A stretch of DNA of 64,000 nt. It comes from Flavobacteriales bacterium (GTDB lineage Bacteria > Bacteroidota > Bacteroidia > Flavobacteriales_D > Crocinitomicaceae). Position 1 is the first letter of the stretch. The number at the start of each line of letters is the position of its first letter. This document shows positions 40,410 to 51,207 of this stretch, piece after piece. Position numbers and translations under genes: made by a program. The stretch is from the NCBI GenBank assembly GCA_947488235.1, contig CANLAQ010000002.1, positions 38,190 to 102,189 on the forward strand. Direction: 5' to 3'. A model generated the notes under the pieces. The model did not search any database, was not told where the DNA came from, and worked only from the letters and a program-made list of their open reading frames with translations.

Positions 40410-42451
40410 CTTAAATCAGCATAATATTTATAGGTTTCAAGCTGTGCGTGAAACGGAGGTAAATCATTTTTACGGTATTCATTTTTAAAATCTTTAGAAA
40501 CCAGTCTTGACTTGACACTACCTCTCCATTGAAAATCAAATACCTGTAATAATTCAGCTTGAATTTTCTTATCTAAAATAGGCACTCCGACTTCAATTCT
40601 GTAATCTAAGTTGCGTTCCATGAAGTCCGCGCTCAAAATAAAGATAAGTGGTTCGCCTGCATTCTCAAATACCATTAATCTCGCGTGTTCTAAGTATCGA
40701 TCTACAATACTAATGGCTGTAATGTTTTCACTCATTCCTTTTACGCCAGGAATTAAGCAGCAAATGCCCCTAATGATTAATTCTATTTTCACTCCTGCAT
40801 TGCTTGCTGCGTATAATTTTTCGATCATAACCTCATCGGTCAAATTATTTAATTTCAATTTGATACCGGAGCTTAAACCCTTTTTGGCATTGATGATTTC
40901 TTGATCAATCCATTTAATTATTTTTCTTCTCGTATTGATAGGAGACACTATTAAATGTCTAAATTGACCACGATCTAGGTTGTTCTCTAATAAGCGAAAC
41001 ACTTTATTTATTTCTATTGAAATCGTTGGATTGGATGTTAATAGCCCGAAATCAGTATAAATTTTGGAGGTCTTTTCATTAAAATTTCCAGTCCCTACAT
41101 AACTGATATAATCTATTTTTTTATCTTCAACGCGTTTGATTTGGAGTAATTTGGAATGCACCTTTAAATTTGGAATACCATGAATTACTTTCGCCCCATT
41201 TTCCCTAAGTCTATTTGACCAATACAAGTTATTTTCTTCATCAAATCTGGCCTGTAACTCCATTACTACAGTTACTTCTTTACCGTTAAATATTGCAGCC
41301 AATAAGGCATTCATTATTTGAGATTCTTTCGTAACACGATATATATTGATGTTAATTTCTTTTACAAAGGGATCAATAGCGGCCTCTCGAAGTAAGTCCA
41401 CCACATAATCAAAGCGTTGATAGGGGAAGTATAGTAAGACATCCTCTTTAAGTATGGTTTCAATTAAACTATGCGTTTTTTCAAGTTGAATTTGCTTTGA
41501 AGGAACTTGTTTTTGAAAAATAAGGTTTTGTTTCCCGAAATCTGGAAAGCCAATAAAGTCTTTGAAATTATGGTATTTCCCTCCAGGTATGGTATTAACA
41601 CCTTTCTTTAATTCAAGTGAACCTAATAAATAATCCAAAAGGTCATTGGGCATTTTTTCATCATAAACAAATCGGACAGGCGAACCTTTTTTTCTTTGCT
41701 TCAAGCCCTTTTCAATTTTATCGAAAAAAGATGTTGAAATATCATCATCTAAATCTAAATCCGCATCTCGTGTAAATTTAAAAGTGAATGCTTCAATTTT
41801 TGAATTGATGAAAATAGAAAAAATCTCTTCAAGATGTATTCGGATGACATCATCGATTAAAATAAAAAATTGTTTATCTCCCTCCTTTAGTAGAAAAAAC
41901 CGGGACAGTACCCTAGGAATTTCAATTAATGAATATTTATTAGACTTTCCTTTAGTACTGATCTTCACGGCAAGATATATGGAATAATCTCTTAATCTTG
42001 GGAACGCATTTTTTTTATTAAGCATGATTGGAAATATAGCATGCTTTAACTCTTTGTGGAAAAAATCACTTAAGATGTCATTTTGATTTTGAGTTAAGTG
42101 TTTATCGCTTAAATGGAAAATATCATCGTTTTCTAATTCACTAACAATTTGCTGATAAGCCAGCTCAACTTTTTCCTGCTGTTTATTGACTGTTTTTCTA
42201 ATTTCCTTATATAAATCTTCTGCATTTCCGTTAAAGCCAGCAATGTTTTTCTTTTTTAGATGAAAGATTCTTTGCAGGTTGGCCACACGGACACGATAAA
42301 ATTCATCCATGTTATTGGAATAAATCCCTAAGAATCGCATCCTTTCTATAAGTGGTACTTTTGAATCTAATGCTTCTTGTAAAACACGATCATTAAAACA
42401 CAACCAACTTAATTCTCTATTGACAATTCTCATATTTTTTTTCTTGACCAC
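40406..42451 (-). CDS. ppk1: Polyphosphate kinase 1
   Basis: NRELSWLCFNDRVLQEALD, VVMELQARFDEENNLYWSNRLRENGAKVIHG, LKVHSKLLQI, YVGTGNFNEKTSKIYTDFGLLTSN. Confidence 0.96.
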   Translation of the reverse strand: MVKKKNMRIVNRELSWLCFNDRVLQEALDSKVPLIERMRFLGIYSNNMDEFYRVRVANLQRIFHLKKKNIAGFNGNAEDLYKEIRKTVNKQQEKVELAYQQIVSELENDDIFHLSDKHLTQNQNDILSDFFHKELKHAIFPIMLNKKNAFPRLRDYSIYLAVKISTKGKSNKYSLIEIPRVLSRFFLLKEGDKQFFILIDDVIRIHLEEIFSIFINSKIEAFTFKFTRDADLDLDDDISTSFFDKIEKGLKQRKKGSPVRFVYDEKMPNDLLDYLLGSLELKKGVNTIPGGKYHNFKDFIGFPDFGKQNLIFQKQVPSKQIQLEKTHSLIETILKEDVLLYFPYQRFDYVVDLLREAAIDPFVKEININIYRVTKESQIMNALLAAIFNGKEVTVVMELQARFDEENNLYWSNRLRENGAKVIHGIPNLKVHSKLLQIKRVEDKKIDYISYVGTGNFNEKTSKIYTDFGLLTSNPTISIEINKVFRLLENNLDRGQFRHLIVSPINTRRKIIKWIDQEIINAKKGLSSGIKLKLNNLTDEVMIEKLYAASNAGVKIELIIRGICCLIPGVKGMSENITAISIVDRYLEHARLMVFENAGEPLIFILSADFMERNLDYRIEVGVPILDKKIQAELLQVFDFQWRGSVKSRLVSKDFKNEYRKNDLPPFHAQLETYKYYADLS

Positions 42452-42494
42452 GAATTTAGTCTGCTTATGTTAAGTTATTGTAAAGTCGTGACAC

Positions 42495-42962
42495 TTATTC
42501 AAATTCAATAAGGACAGCTCCCTTATCAACTACCGCTCCTTTTTCAATACAGATTGCTTTTACAATTCCTACCCCCTCTGACTTAAGGGCGTTTTCCATT
42601 TTCATGGCCTCAAGTGAAATTAAAATATCACCAGGTTGAACTTCTTGTCCGAGCACAACATTTATATCTATTACCCTTCCTGGCATTGGGGATTTAAATT
42701 CTTTGATCTTCTTTATTTTAACTTTATCTAAGCCCAAAGCACTAATTAAATCATCTAATTCATGTTTTCTTCTGATATGAAAAACACGGTGATTTATTTT
42801 AATAACCAAGCGGTTTTCTTCTGATTTTTCTTCCTGGATTTCTCCATGAAAGACTATTCCATTATAGGTCAAATCGAAAAACTTATGATTGTGCCAAACA
42901 ACGAAGGCACCATCACCTGTTTGTACTTTTTCATCATCAAAAAACCACTGATTTGTCTCCAT
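42495..42962 (-). CDS. Biotin/lipoyl attachment-domain protein (biotin carboxyl carrier-like)
   Basis: FKSPMPGRVIDINVVLGQEVQPGDILISLEAMKMENALKSEGVG. Confidence 0.9.
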   Translation of the reverse strand: METNQWFFDDEKVQTGDGAFVVWHNHKFFDLTYNGIVFHGEIQEEKSEENRLVIKINHRVFHIRRKHELDDLISALGLDKVKIKKIKEFKSPMPGRVIDINVVLGQEVQPGDILISLEAMKMENALKSEGVGIVKAICIEKGAVVDKGAVLIEFE

Positions 42963-42967
42963 GTTCT

Positions 42968-45900
42968 TTATTTTTTACTATGTCCTAGACTCATTTGTGT
43001 ATCATTATCCTCCTCTATACTGAGTGAAATATGAGGTGAATTTACCTTACTACAAAACAAATTATCTGCTAAAACTTCTGCACAGATATAAGCCATGTTT
43101 TCTTGTATCGCACTTTCAATATTTTCTGTTGATTTTATATAAACATCAATCCGATCTGTGACCTCTAATCCACTATCTTTTCTGGCGTTTTGAATACGAT
43201 TTACAATTTCTCTTGCAATACCTTCAGCGCGTAGTTCTGGCGAAATATTAATATCTAAGGCCACTGTTATTTCACCATCTGACGCAACCAACCACCCAGG
43301 AATGTCTTTCGCAGTGATTTCAAAGTCTTCTTTTAATAAAGTGATTTTTTCATTTTCCACGGCACCTTCCCAAGAGCCTGATTTTTCGATGCTGCTTATG
43401 TCATCTTGATTAAATGTGCCAACAATTAAAGCGATTTGCTTCATCTGTTTCCCGTATTTAGGTCCAATAGTTTTAAAATTCGGTTTAATAGTTTTAACCA
43501 ACAATGTTCCATCATCTTCTACTAAATCAATGCTTTTTACATTAACTTCTGAAAGTACTAAGTTTTGAATATGGTAAAGATTTTCTTTAAAATTTTCATC
43601 TAATGCTGGAACCATAATGCGCTGTAATGGTTGTCTCACACGAAGCTTCTCTTTCTTTCGTAAGCCCAAAACAAGTGAAGATAATTTTTGCGCTAATTCC
43701 ATTTGAACCTCAAGTCTAGCATTGATTTCATTTTCATTTGACTTAGGAAAATCGCATAGATGAACAGAGTCTTTTTTGTTTAATTGTGTCACTGTATTTA
43801 AATCCGAAAATAGTCGATCCATAAAAAATGGTGCAATTGGCGACGCTATTATGGAAATTGTTTCTAGACATGTATATAAGGTTTGATAAGCCGAAATTTT
43901 ATCTTCCGCATCATCACTTTTCCAAAATCTTCTTCTACACAAACGCACATACCAGTTTGATAAATGATCGCTCACAAATTCTTGAATTAATCTTCCAGCT
44001 TTAGTGGGTTCATATTCATCAAATGCAGCATCAACATTTTTGATAAGGGTGTTCAATTTCGAAATTACCCATCGGTCAATTTCAGGTCTTTTCTCCAGAG
44101 CTATGGCTTGCTGACTAAAATCAAATCCATCGATATTAGCATACAATGCGAAAAAGGAATATGTGTTATAGAGTGTCCCGAAAAATTTTCTTTGCACTTC
44201 AACAATTCCTTCCGTATCAAATTTTAAATTATCCCAAGGCTGAGCATTGGTAATCATATACCAACGGGTTGCATCTGGGCCATATTTCTCTAATGTTTCA
44301 AATGGGTCAATACCATTTCCCAATCGCTTAGACATTTTTAAGCCATTTTTATCCAATACCAATCCGTTTGAAATAACATTTTTATATGCCACCTTACCAA
44401 ACACCATGGTTGAAATTGCATGCAATGTATAAAACCATCCCCTTGTTTGATCCACTCCCTCAGCAATAAAATCCGCAGGATAGGCTTTACCTGAATCGAT
44501 TAAGTCTTTATTTTCAAAAGGGTAGTGCCATTGAGCATAAGGCATAGATCCAGAATCAAACCAGACATCAATTAAGTCCGACTCTCTTTTCATGGGTTTG
44601 CCAGATGGAGACGCCAAAATAATCTGATCAACCTTGTGTTTGTGCAGGTCTATTTGGTTATAATTTTCCTTTGACATATCATCAACTACAAAACTATCCA
44701 AAGGATTAGAGGACATTAATCCAGCTTTTACAGCAGCCTCACTTGCAGCTTTCAGTTCCTCTAAAGAGGAAATACAAACATGTTCGGCCCCATCTTCAGT
44801 GGCCCAGATAGGAATAGGAATCCCCCAATATCTTGAGCGGGATAAATTCCAGTCGTTAGCATTTTCTAACCATTTTCCAAAGCGCCCCGTCCCAGTGGAA
44901 GCAGGTTTCCAATTAATCGTTTTATTCAAGGCAACCATTTGATCTTTTTGTCCGCTGACACGAATAAACCAAGAGTCTAATGGATAATATAAAATGGGTT
45001 TATCAGTCCTCCAACAATGTGGGTAAGTGTGATCATACTTTTCCACTTTAAAGGCTTTATTCTGTTCTTTTAATAAGATAGCAATTTCAACATCAACTGA
45101 TTTATCGGGCGCTAAACCATCGTCATAATATTCATTTTTAACATATTTCCCCGCCAAATCACCCATCTCGTTACGGAATTTCCCTTGTAAATCCACTAAA
45201 GGAACAAGATTATTGAATTCATCACGCACCAATAAACCCGGGACACCCGCTTCAGCAGCTACTCGCGCATCATCTGCGCCAAAGGTCGGAGCGGTATGCA
45301 CAATTCCAGTTCCGTCTTCTGTGGTAACAAAATCGCCACCGATTACAACAAATGCAGCTTCGGGGTTTTCTGCAGGCAAACAATAAGGAAGTAGTTGTTC
45401 GTAACGAATTCCGACGAGGTCTTTCCCAATACATTTTCCGCGAATTAAATAAGGAATAACTTTCTCTCCTTTAATGTAAGCTTCTAATTCATCATCATTT
45501 TCAATTGCTTGATATCCTTTAGAAAATTGATTTTTAACAAGATTTTCAGCAAGAAGCACATTTATTTTTTCAAAAGTATATTGATTGAAGGTGCTTACCA
45601 ATACATAGGTAATTTTTGGTCCTACCGTGAGTGCTGTATTGGAAGGCAAGGTCCAAGGCGTAGTAGTCCAAGCTAAAAAATAAGTTGCTTCTATTTCAAT
45701 ATCTTCTACCCCCAAGCTAGAGGGTAAAATAGTTTCTTTTGTCACCTTAAACTGAGCGACAACAGTAGTATCTTTTACTTCTTTATAGCAACCTGGTTGA
45801 TTGATTTCGTGTGATGATAATCCCGTTCCAGCTTTTGGTGAATAGGGTTGAATAGTGTATCCTTTATAAAGCAAGTTTTTCTGATAAAGTTGTCCAATCA

Positions 45901-46396
45901 ACCACCAAACAGATTCCATATATTTGGTTTCATAGGTTACATAAGCACCTTCTTTATCAACCCAATAACCCATTTTAGTGGTCAAATCATTCCACACATC
46001 TGTGTAACGCATAACTGCTTTACGACATGCTGCATTATATTCATCTACACTAATTTTCTTTCCTATATCCTCTTTGGTAATTCCAAGTTCTTTTTCTACT
46101 CCAAGTTCAACAGGTAAACCATGGGTGTCCCATCCAGCTTTCCTTTTAACTTGAAATCCTTTAAGGGTCTTATATCTACAAAAAATATCTTTTATGGCAC
46201 GACCCATTACATGGTGTATTCCGGGCATACCATTAGCTGAAGGCGGCCCTTCATAAAAAACAAATGAAGGAGATCCCTCTCTATTTTCAATGGATTTTTC
46301 GAATACCTTATTTTGTTGCCAATTGGTGAGGACCTCACTGGCGACAGTAGTTAAATTTAATCCGCTATATTCTTTGTATTGTTGAGACATTTCCAT
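42968..46396 (-). CDS. ileS: Isoleucyl-tRNA synthetase
   Basis: YEGPPSANGMPGIHHVMGRAIKDIFCRYKTLKGFQVKRKAGWDTHGLPVE, NGLVLDKNGLKMSKRLGN. Confidence 0.97.
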   Translation of the reverse strand: MEMSQQYKEYSGLNLTTVASEVLTNWQQNKVFEKSIENREGSPSFVFYEGPPSANGMPGIHHVMGRAIKDIFCRYKTLKGFQVKRKAGWDTHGLPVELGVEKELGITKEDIGKKISVDEYNAACRKAVMRYTDVWNDLTTKMGYWVDKEGAYVTYETKYMESVWWLIGQLYQKNLLYKGYTIQPYSPKAGTGLSSHEINQPGCYKEVKDTTVVAQFKVTKETILPSSLGVEDIEIEATYFLAWTTTPWTLPSNTALTVGPKITYVLVSTFNQYTFEKINVLLAENLVKNQFSKGYQAIENDDELEAYIKGEKVIPYLIRGKCIGKDLVGIRYEQLLPYCLPAENPEAAFVVIGGDFVTTEDGTGIVHTAPTFGADDARVAAEAGVPGLLVRDEFNNLVPLVDLQGKFRNEMGDLAGKYVKNEYYDDGLAPDKSVDVEIAILLKEQNKAFKVEKYDHTYPHCWRTDKPILYYPLDSWFIRVSGQKDQMVALNKTINWKPASTGTGRFGKWLENANDWNLSRSRYWGIPIPIWATEDGAEHVCISSLEELKAASEAAVKAGLMSSNPLDSFVVDDMSKENYNQIDLHKHKVDQIILASPSGKPMKRESDLIDVWFDSGSMPYAQWHYPFENKDLIDSGKAYPADFIAEGVDQTRGWFYTLHAISTMVFGKVAYKNVISNGLVLDKNGLKMSKRLGNGIDPFETLEKYGPDATRWYMITNAQPWDNLKFDTEGIVEVQRKFFGTLYNTYSFFALYANIDGFDFSQQAIALEKRPEIDRWVISKLNTLIKNVDAAFDEYEPTKAGRLIQEFVSDHLSNWYVRLCRRRFWKSDDAEDKISAYQTLYTCLETISIIASPIAPFFMDRLFSDLNTVTQLNKKDSVHLCDFPKSNENEINARLEVQMELAQKLSSLVLGLRKKEKLRVRQPLQRIMVPALDENFKENLYHIQNLVLSEVNVKSIDLVEDDGTLLVKTIKPNFKTIGPKYGKQMKQIALIVGTFNQDDISSIEKSGSWEGAVENEKITLLKEDFEITAKDIPGWLVASDGEITVALDINISPELRAEGIAREIVNRIQNARKDSGLEVTDRIDVYIKSTENIESAIQENMAYICAEVLADNLFCSKVNSPHISLSIEEDNDTQMSLGHSKK

Positions 46397-46516
46397 TTTG
46401 TTAGGAGCTCAAAAATAGCAAGAATAAAACAATTTTTACTGCTTGTTGGTTGAAAACTATTGAAATTACTAGCGCTATCCCAAGGACTTTCGTAATTTTG
46501 ATGAAAACTATTTCAC

Positions 46517-47524
46517 ATGAAATCTCTAACAGCACTATTAATTTTAATTACTGTAGCTTTTAATTCTAATGCTCAAGTCTATAAATTACCTGAATTAGGT
46601 TATTCTTATCAAGATTATGCACCTTATATAGATGCAAAAACCATGGAAATTCATCATTCAAAACACCATCAAGCGTATGTAAATAATCTAAATAAAGCCA
46701 TTGCTGGTACTGCAATGGAAACGCAATCTTTAATGGATTTAATGTTTTATGCTAGTTTCCGCTCAGATGTTGTAAGAAACAACGCAGGTGGGCATTTTAA
46801 TCATACTTTATTTTGGGACAACCTTGCTCCAGTGGTTGCTCAATCAGAAATCTCACCTGAATTGAGTTTGGCAATAACGGAACAATTTGGAGCATTAGAC
46901 TCTCTTAAAGTTAAATTGAATCAAGCCGCCATTAGTCGATTTGGCTCTGGTTGGGCATGGTTGATGGTTACTCCAGATAAGAAGTTAGCCATTTCTACTT
47001 CTGCAAATCAAGACAACCCAATTATGGATGTTAGCAAGGAAAGAGGAATTCCAATTTTAGGAATTGATGTTTGGGAACATGCTTATTATTTAAGCTATCA
47101 AAATAAAAGAGCAGATTATTTAACTGCCTTATGGTCCTTAACAAATTGGGGTTCAGTTTCCGCAAAATACGCTGCGGCGATTAAAGATTCTCTTTTAATT
47201 GAACTTGAAAAAGATTCTTGGCCTGCTTTAAAAGATTTTCATAAAGTAATGGCGCAAACTTTTCATCCGTCTGAGTCTGGGAATTTACAACCCCTAAGAA
47301 CTAGAAGTACAGAATTATTGACCAAGTCGATGCTATTAAGAATTTCTATTCCACCAAAAAGCTTGGATAAAAAAGAACTGCATGATGCCTTATCTAGATT
47401 AGAAAAAGCTTGTTATTACATTAATGAGCAGGTAAATAAAAATGCTAAAGATGCTGCTTTGACAAAAGCTATTGCTGGTGCTCATGATATTTTTCATGAA
47501 GTGCAGGGTCTTTGTCATGACTAA
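46517..47524 (+). CDS. Secreted Fe/Mn superoxide dismutase with extra C-terminal domain
   Basis: Signal peptide; HHSKHHQAYVNNLNKAI, NNAGGHFNHTLFWDNLAP, FGSGWAWLMV, GIDVWEHAYYLSYQNKRADYLTALWSLTNW; about 110 further residues. Confidence 0.92.
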   Translation: MKSLTALLILITVAFNSNAQVYKLPELGYSYQDYAPYIDAKTMEIHHSKHHQAYVNNLNKAIAGTAMETQSLMDLMFYASFRSDVVRNNAGGHFNHTLFWDNLAPVVAQSEISPELSLAITEQFGALDSLKVKLNQAAISRFGSGWAWLMVTPDKKLAISTSANQDNPIMDVSKERGIPILGIDVWEHAYYLSYQNKRADYLTALWSLTNWGSVSAKYAAAIKDSLLIELEKDSWPALKDFHKVMAQTFHPSESGNLQPLRTRSTELLTKSMLLRISIPPKSLDKKELHDALSRLEKACYYINEQVNKNAKDAALTKAIAGAHDIFHEVQGLCHD

Positions 47525-47568
47525 CCCACATTTGTCGGGCCTCTTTTTTATTCTTAATTGAGATGCCT

Positions 47569-47576
47569 TACCTTTG
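47569..47576 (+). promoter_or_regulatory. Bacteroidota -7-like box (TAnnTTTG) upstream of mgtE
   Basis: TACCTTTG, 15 nt upstream of ATG. Confidence 0.5.
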
Positions 47577-47591
47577 TATAAAATATAGGAA

Positions 47592-48944
47592 ATGCGCTTT
47601 GAATTAACGAAAGATTTTCTTGGATTAATTCGCGTTAAAATCGCGGAAAGAGATGAACTTTGGTTGGCAGAGAATGTCCTAGAATTACATTACGCTGATG
47701 TTGCTGAAATCTTAGATAAACTTACTAATGATCAAGCAAAATTCATATATTTTCTAGTAGACGAGGATACTCAGGCGGATATTCTAATGGAATTAGAAGA
47801 AGAAGTCCGTGATCGTTTTATTGCTTCGCTCTCTACTAAAGAAATCGCTGACCAGTTAGAAAATTTAGATTCTGATGACGCTGCAGATATTTTAGGAGAG
47901 TTAAGTAGCCGCCAAATTCAAGAGGTCATTTCTCAAATGGAGGACGACGAAGCGGCGGAAGACATTGTAGACCTATTAAATTACGATGAGGATACTGCGG
48001 GAGGATTAATGCAAAAAGAGTATTTTCAGGCGCAGCTTGATTGGCCGGTAAATCGCGCCCTTCTTGAGTTGCGAAAGCAAGCCGAAGATGTTGAAAAGGT
48101 ATATAATATATTTGTGGTAAATGAATCTGATCAATTGGTTGGTGTCTTATCCTTGAAGCGCTTACTTTTTGCCGGTGTTAAAACCAAAATTGCAGACTTA
48201 TACCAATCTAAAAATATAATTTCCGTAAACACAAGTGATTCCGCTGAAGAAGTTGCAGATGTAATGGAAAAATATGATTTGGTTTCTGTCCCAGTAGTCG
48301 ATTATCAGAAGAAACTTGTGGGTAGAATTACCCTGGATGATGTTGTAGAATATATAAAGGATGGTGCCGATAAAGATTTCCAATTTGCAACCGGTATTAC
48401 AGAACCTCTAGAAAAAGATGCAAGTATTTGGCGCATTTCTCGAAAAAGATTACCCTGGTTAATCATTGGGTTGATTGGTGGCGCCTTTGGCGCTAAAGTA
48501 CTATCGGGATTTGAAGGGGGGATCACCAAAATTCCAGCACTTGCATTTTTTATCCCAATGATTACTGCAATGGGTGGAAATGTAGGCGTTCAATCTTCTG
48601 CGATTGTTGTTCAATCTTTAGCCAGAGGCAACAAGATGATGGGAGGTTATTTAAATAGAATATTAAAAGAATCATTGATTGGCATATTAAACGGTCTACT
48701 CTTATCCTCCACTATTTTTGTAATTGCCTACTTCATTGGGGACATAAAACTAGGTATGGTGGTGAGCGTCTCGTTATTGACGGTTATTATTTTCGCCTCT
48801 ACGATCGGGACAATTATACCTTTACTTTTACATAAGTATAAGATTGATCCAGCGATTGCAACAGGCCCTTTTATTACGACACTAAATGATGTTGTGGGCC
48901 TATTTATCTATTTCACTATTGGAATGTTGCTCTATGGCATGTAA
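47592..48944 (+). CDS. mgtE: Magnesium transporter MgtE
   Basis: N-terminal helical repeat domain, CBS pair, FFIPMITAMGGNVGVQSSAIVVQSLARG, TLNDVVGLFIYFTIGMLL. Confidence 0.95.
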   Translation: MRFELTKDFLGLIRVKIAERDELWLAENVLELHYADVAEILDKLTNDQAKFIYFLVDEDTQADILMELEEEVRDRFIASLSTKEIADQLENLDSDDAADILGELSSRQIQEVISQMEDDEAAEDIVDLLNYDEDTAGGLMQKEYFQAQLDWPVNRALLELRKQAEDVEKVYNIFVVNESDQLVGVLSLKRLLFAGVKTKIADLYQSKNIISVNTSDSAEEVADVMEKYDLVSVPVVDYQKKLVGRITLDDVVEYIKDGADKDFQFATGITEPLEKDASIWRISRKRLPWLIIGLIGGAFGAKVLSGFEGGITKIPALAFFIPMITAMGGNVGVQSSAIVVQSLARGNKMMGGYLNRILKESLIGILNGLLLSSTIFVIAYFIGDIKLGMVVSVSLLTVIIFASTIGTIIPLLLHKYKIDPAIATGPFITTLNDVVGLFIYFTIGMLLYGM

Positions 48945-49006
48945 GTCCAAGTAAAAAATTATTACGCTAATTTCTTGGGATCACGCTCTAATATTACAGA
49001 AGACCT

Positions 49007-49014
49007 TATCTTTG
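49007..49014 (+). promoter_or_regulatory. Bacteroidota -7-like box (TAnnTTTG) upstream of lysS
   Basis: TATCTTTG shortly upstream of lysS. Confidence 0.5.
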
Positions 49015-49021
49015 AATAAAA

Positions 49022-50740
49022 TTGAACTATCTAATGAGTTTACACGAACTGTCTGAACAAGAATTACAAAGAAGAGAATCACTTGAAAAATTAAGAGATT
49101 TAGGTGTTGAGCCTTATCCCGCTGCTCTTTTTCCAGTAGATACCTGCGCAATAGAAATAAAAGAATCTTATCAAGAAGGTAAACAGGTCTGCATTGCAGG
49201 CCGCATGATGAGTCAACGCGTTATGGGAAAAGCTTCTTTTGCTGAATTGCAAGATGCAAGTGGAAGAATACAATTGTATATCAATAGAGATGAAATTTGT
49301 CCGGGTGAGGATAAAACACTCTACAATGAGATCTTTAAAAAACTATTAGATTTAGGTGACTTTATTGGAATCAATGGCACTTTATTCAAAACTCAAGTCG
49401 GTGAAATCAGCGTGCATGTTAAAGAATTAAAGCTCTTAAGTAAGTCACTAAAACCACTTCCATTACCTAAAACTGATACTGAAGGTAAAATTCATGACGC
49501 TTTTACGGACCCAGAATTAAGGTATCGTCAGCGTTATGTAGATTTAGTTGTAAATCCAAAGGTGAAGGAAACATTTGTCAAAAGATCCAAAACGATTGGC
49601 TCTATGAGACAATTTTTTAACGATTTTGGATATTTAGAGGTGGAAACACCCATTCTTCAACCGATTCCTGGAGGGGCAGCTGCACGACCTTTTATTACCC
49701 ATCACAATGCTTTAGACACTACACTTTATCTTCGAATTGCTAATGAACTTTATTTAAAAAGATTAATAGTTGGAGGATTTGATGGGGTTTATGAATTTGC
49801 CAAGGACTTTAGAAATGAAGGAATGGATAGAACGCATAATCCTGAGTTTACAGTAATGGAGATGTATGTAGCCTACAAAGATTACAACTGGATGATGGAT
49901 TTCACAGAAAAATTGTTAGAACATGTAGCAGTTCAAGTCAATGGATCGAGTGATGTACTCATGGGAGATAAAACAATTTCTTTGAAAGCGCCCTATAAAA
50001 GAATTACAATGCGTGATGCCATTATTGAGCATACAGGATTCGACATTAAAGGCAAATCAATTGATGAAATTCGCCAGGCATGTGAAGCCAATGGAATTGC
50101 AACCAATCCAAGTATGGGGATCGGTAAATTGATAGATGAATTATTCGGCGAAAAATGTGAGGGGAATTATATTCAACCGACATTTATTACAGATTATCCG
50201 ATTGAAATGTCGCCCCTTTGTAAAAAACATCGTGAGGATCCATCGCTTACTGAGCGTTTTGAATTAATGGTTAATGGTAAAGAAATTGCAAATGCTTATT
50301 CTGAATTAAATGATCCAATTGATCAAAGAGAACGCTTTGAAGAACAGTTAACTCTTTCAGAAAAAGGGGATGATGAAGCTATGTTTATTGACCAAGATTT
50401 TTTACGCGCTTTAGAATATGGAATGCCTCCAACCTCGGGTATTGGAATTGGTATTGACCGTTTGGTAATGCTATTAACCAACAATGCTTCTATTCAAGAA
50501 GTGTTATTCTTCCCTCAAATGCGTCCAGAAGCAACTCAAACTACCGTTCATTTGTCACCTGAAGAATTGCTAATAATGAATGTGCTTAAGCAGGAATCTC
50601 CTATTGATTTACCAATATTGAGAACTAAAGTAGAAATGAGTAATAAGCTTTGGGATACGAGCGTGAAAAACTTGAGTAAACTAGGGCAATTGAAAGTTGA
50701 AAAAATAGGGGAGCAAGTTCGAGTTACCTTACTTCACTAA
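49022..50740 (+). CDS. lysS: Lysyl-tRNA synthetase, class II (ATG at 49034 may be the true start)
   Basis: [85 protein letters not shown]. Confidence 0.97.
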   Translation: MNYLMSLHELSEQELQRRESLEKLRDLGVEPYPAALFPVDTCAIEIKESYQEGKQVCIAGRMMSQRVMGKASFAELQDASGRIQLYINRDEICPGEDKTLYNEIFKKLLDLGDFIGINGTLFKTQVGEISVHVKELKLLSKSLKPLPLPKTDTEGKIHDAFTDPELRYRQRYVDLVVNPKVKETFVKRSKTIGSMRQFFNDFGYLEVETPILQPIPGGAAARPFITHHNALDTTLYLRIANELYLKRLIVGGFDGVYEFAKDFRNEGMDRTHNPEFTVMEMYVAYKDYNWMMDFTEKLLEHVAVQVNGSSDVLMGDKTISLKAPYKRITMRDAIIEHTGFDIKGKSIDEIRQACEANGIATNPSMGIGKLIDELFGEKCEGNYIQPTFITDYPIEMSPLCKKHREDPSLTERFELMVNGKEIANAYSELNDPIDQRERFEEQLTLSEKGDDEAMFIDQDFLRALEYGMPPTSGIGIGIDRLVMLLTNNASIQEVLFFPQMRPEATQTTVHLSPEELLIMNVLKQESPIDLPILRTKVEMSNKLWDTSVKNLSKLGQLKVEKIGEQVRVTLLH

Positions 50741-51207
50741 TCTTCCCTTATTCCACATTTAAAGATATCATCTAATTGATATCCTTTGCTGAGTAAATAA
50801 CGAATTATTTTTGCTTCTTTCTTGTAGCTCTCTTTTTCAGCGGAAAGTAATCTTTTTTTCTTTTCTATTAATAGGGTTAAATCCTCTAAGTAAACTGATT
50901 TATCAATAGTTTCAAGTGCTTTATCGATAAGAACGGTAGCTATTTGTTTTGCCCGTAGGCCAGCCTTAATTTTACTAATTCCCCACTTTTTTATACGCTG
51001 TTTACCTTGGGCAAATGAAAGCGCAAATCTTTCGTCATCAATAAATTTAGCTTGAATGAGTTCGGCAATTAACTGCTCTTTCTTCTCCTCAGATAGCAGG
51101 GATGCTTTTAGTTTCTTTTTTACATCAAAAATGCAACGATCTTGATAAGCACAAAAGCCTTCTAATTTTAATTTTTCCGATAAATAGAAGTCGGAATCGC
51201 CAAACAT
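50737..51207 (-). CDS. recX: Regulatory protein RecX
   Basis: [40 protein letters not shown]. Confidence 0.88.
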   Translation of the reverse strand: MFGDSDFYLSEKLKLEGFCAYQDRCIFDVKKKLKASLLSEEKKEQLIAELIQAKFIDDERFALSFAQGKQRIKKWGISKIKAGLRAKQIATVLIDKALETIDKSVYLEDLTLLIEKKKRLLSAEKESYKKEAKIIRYLLSKGYQLDDIFKCGIRED

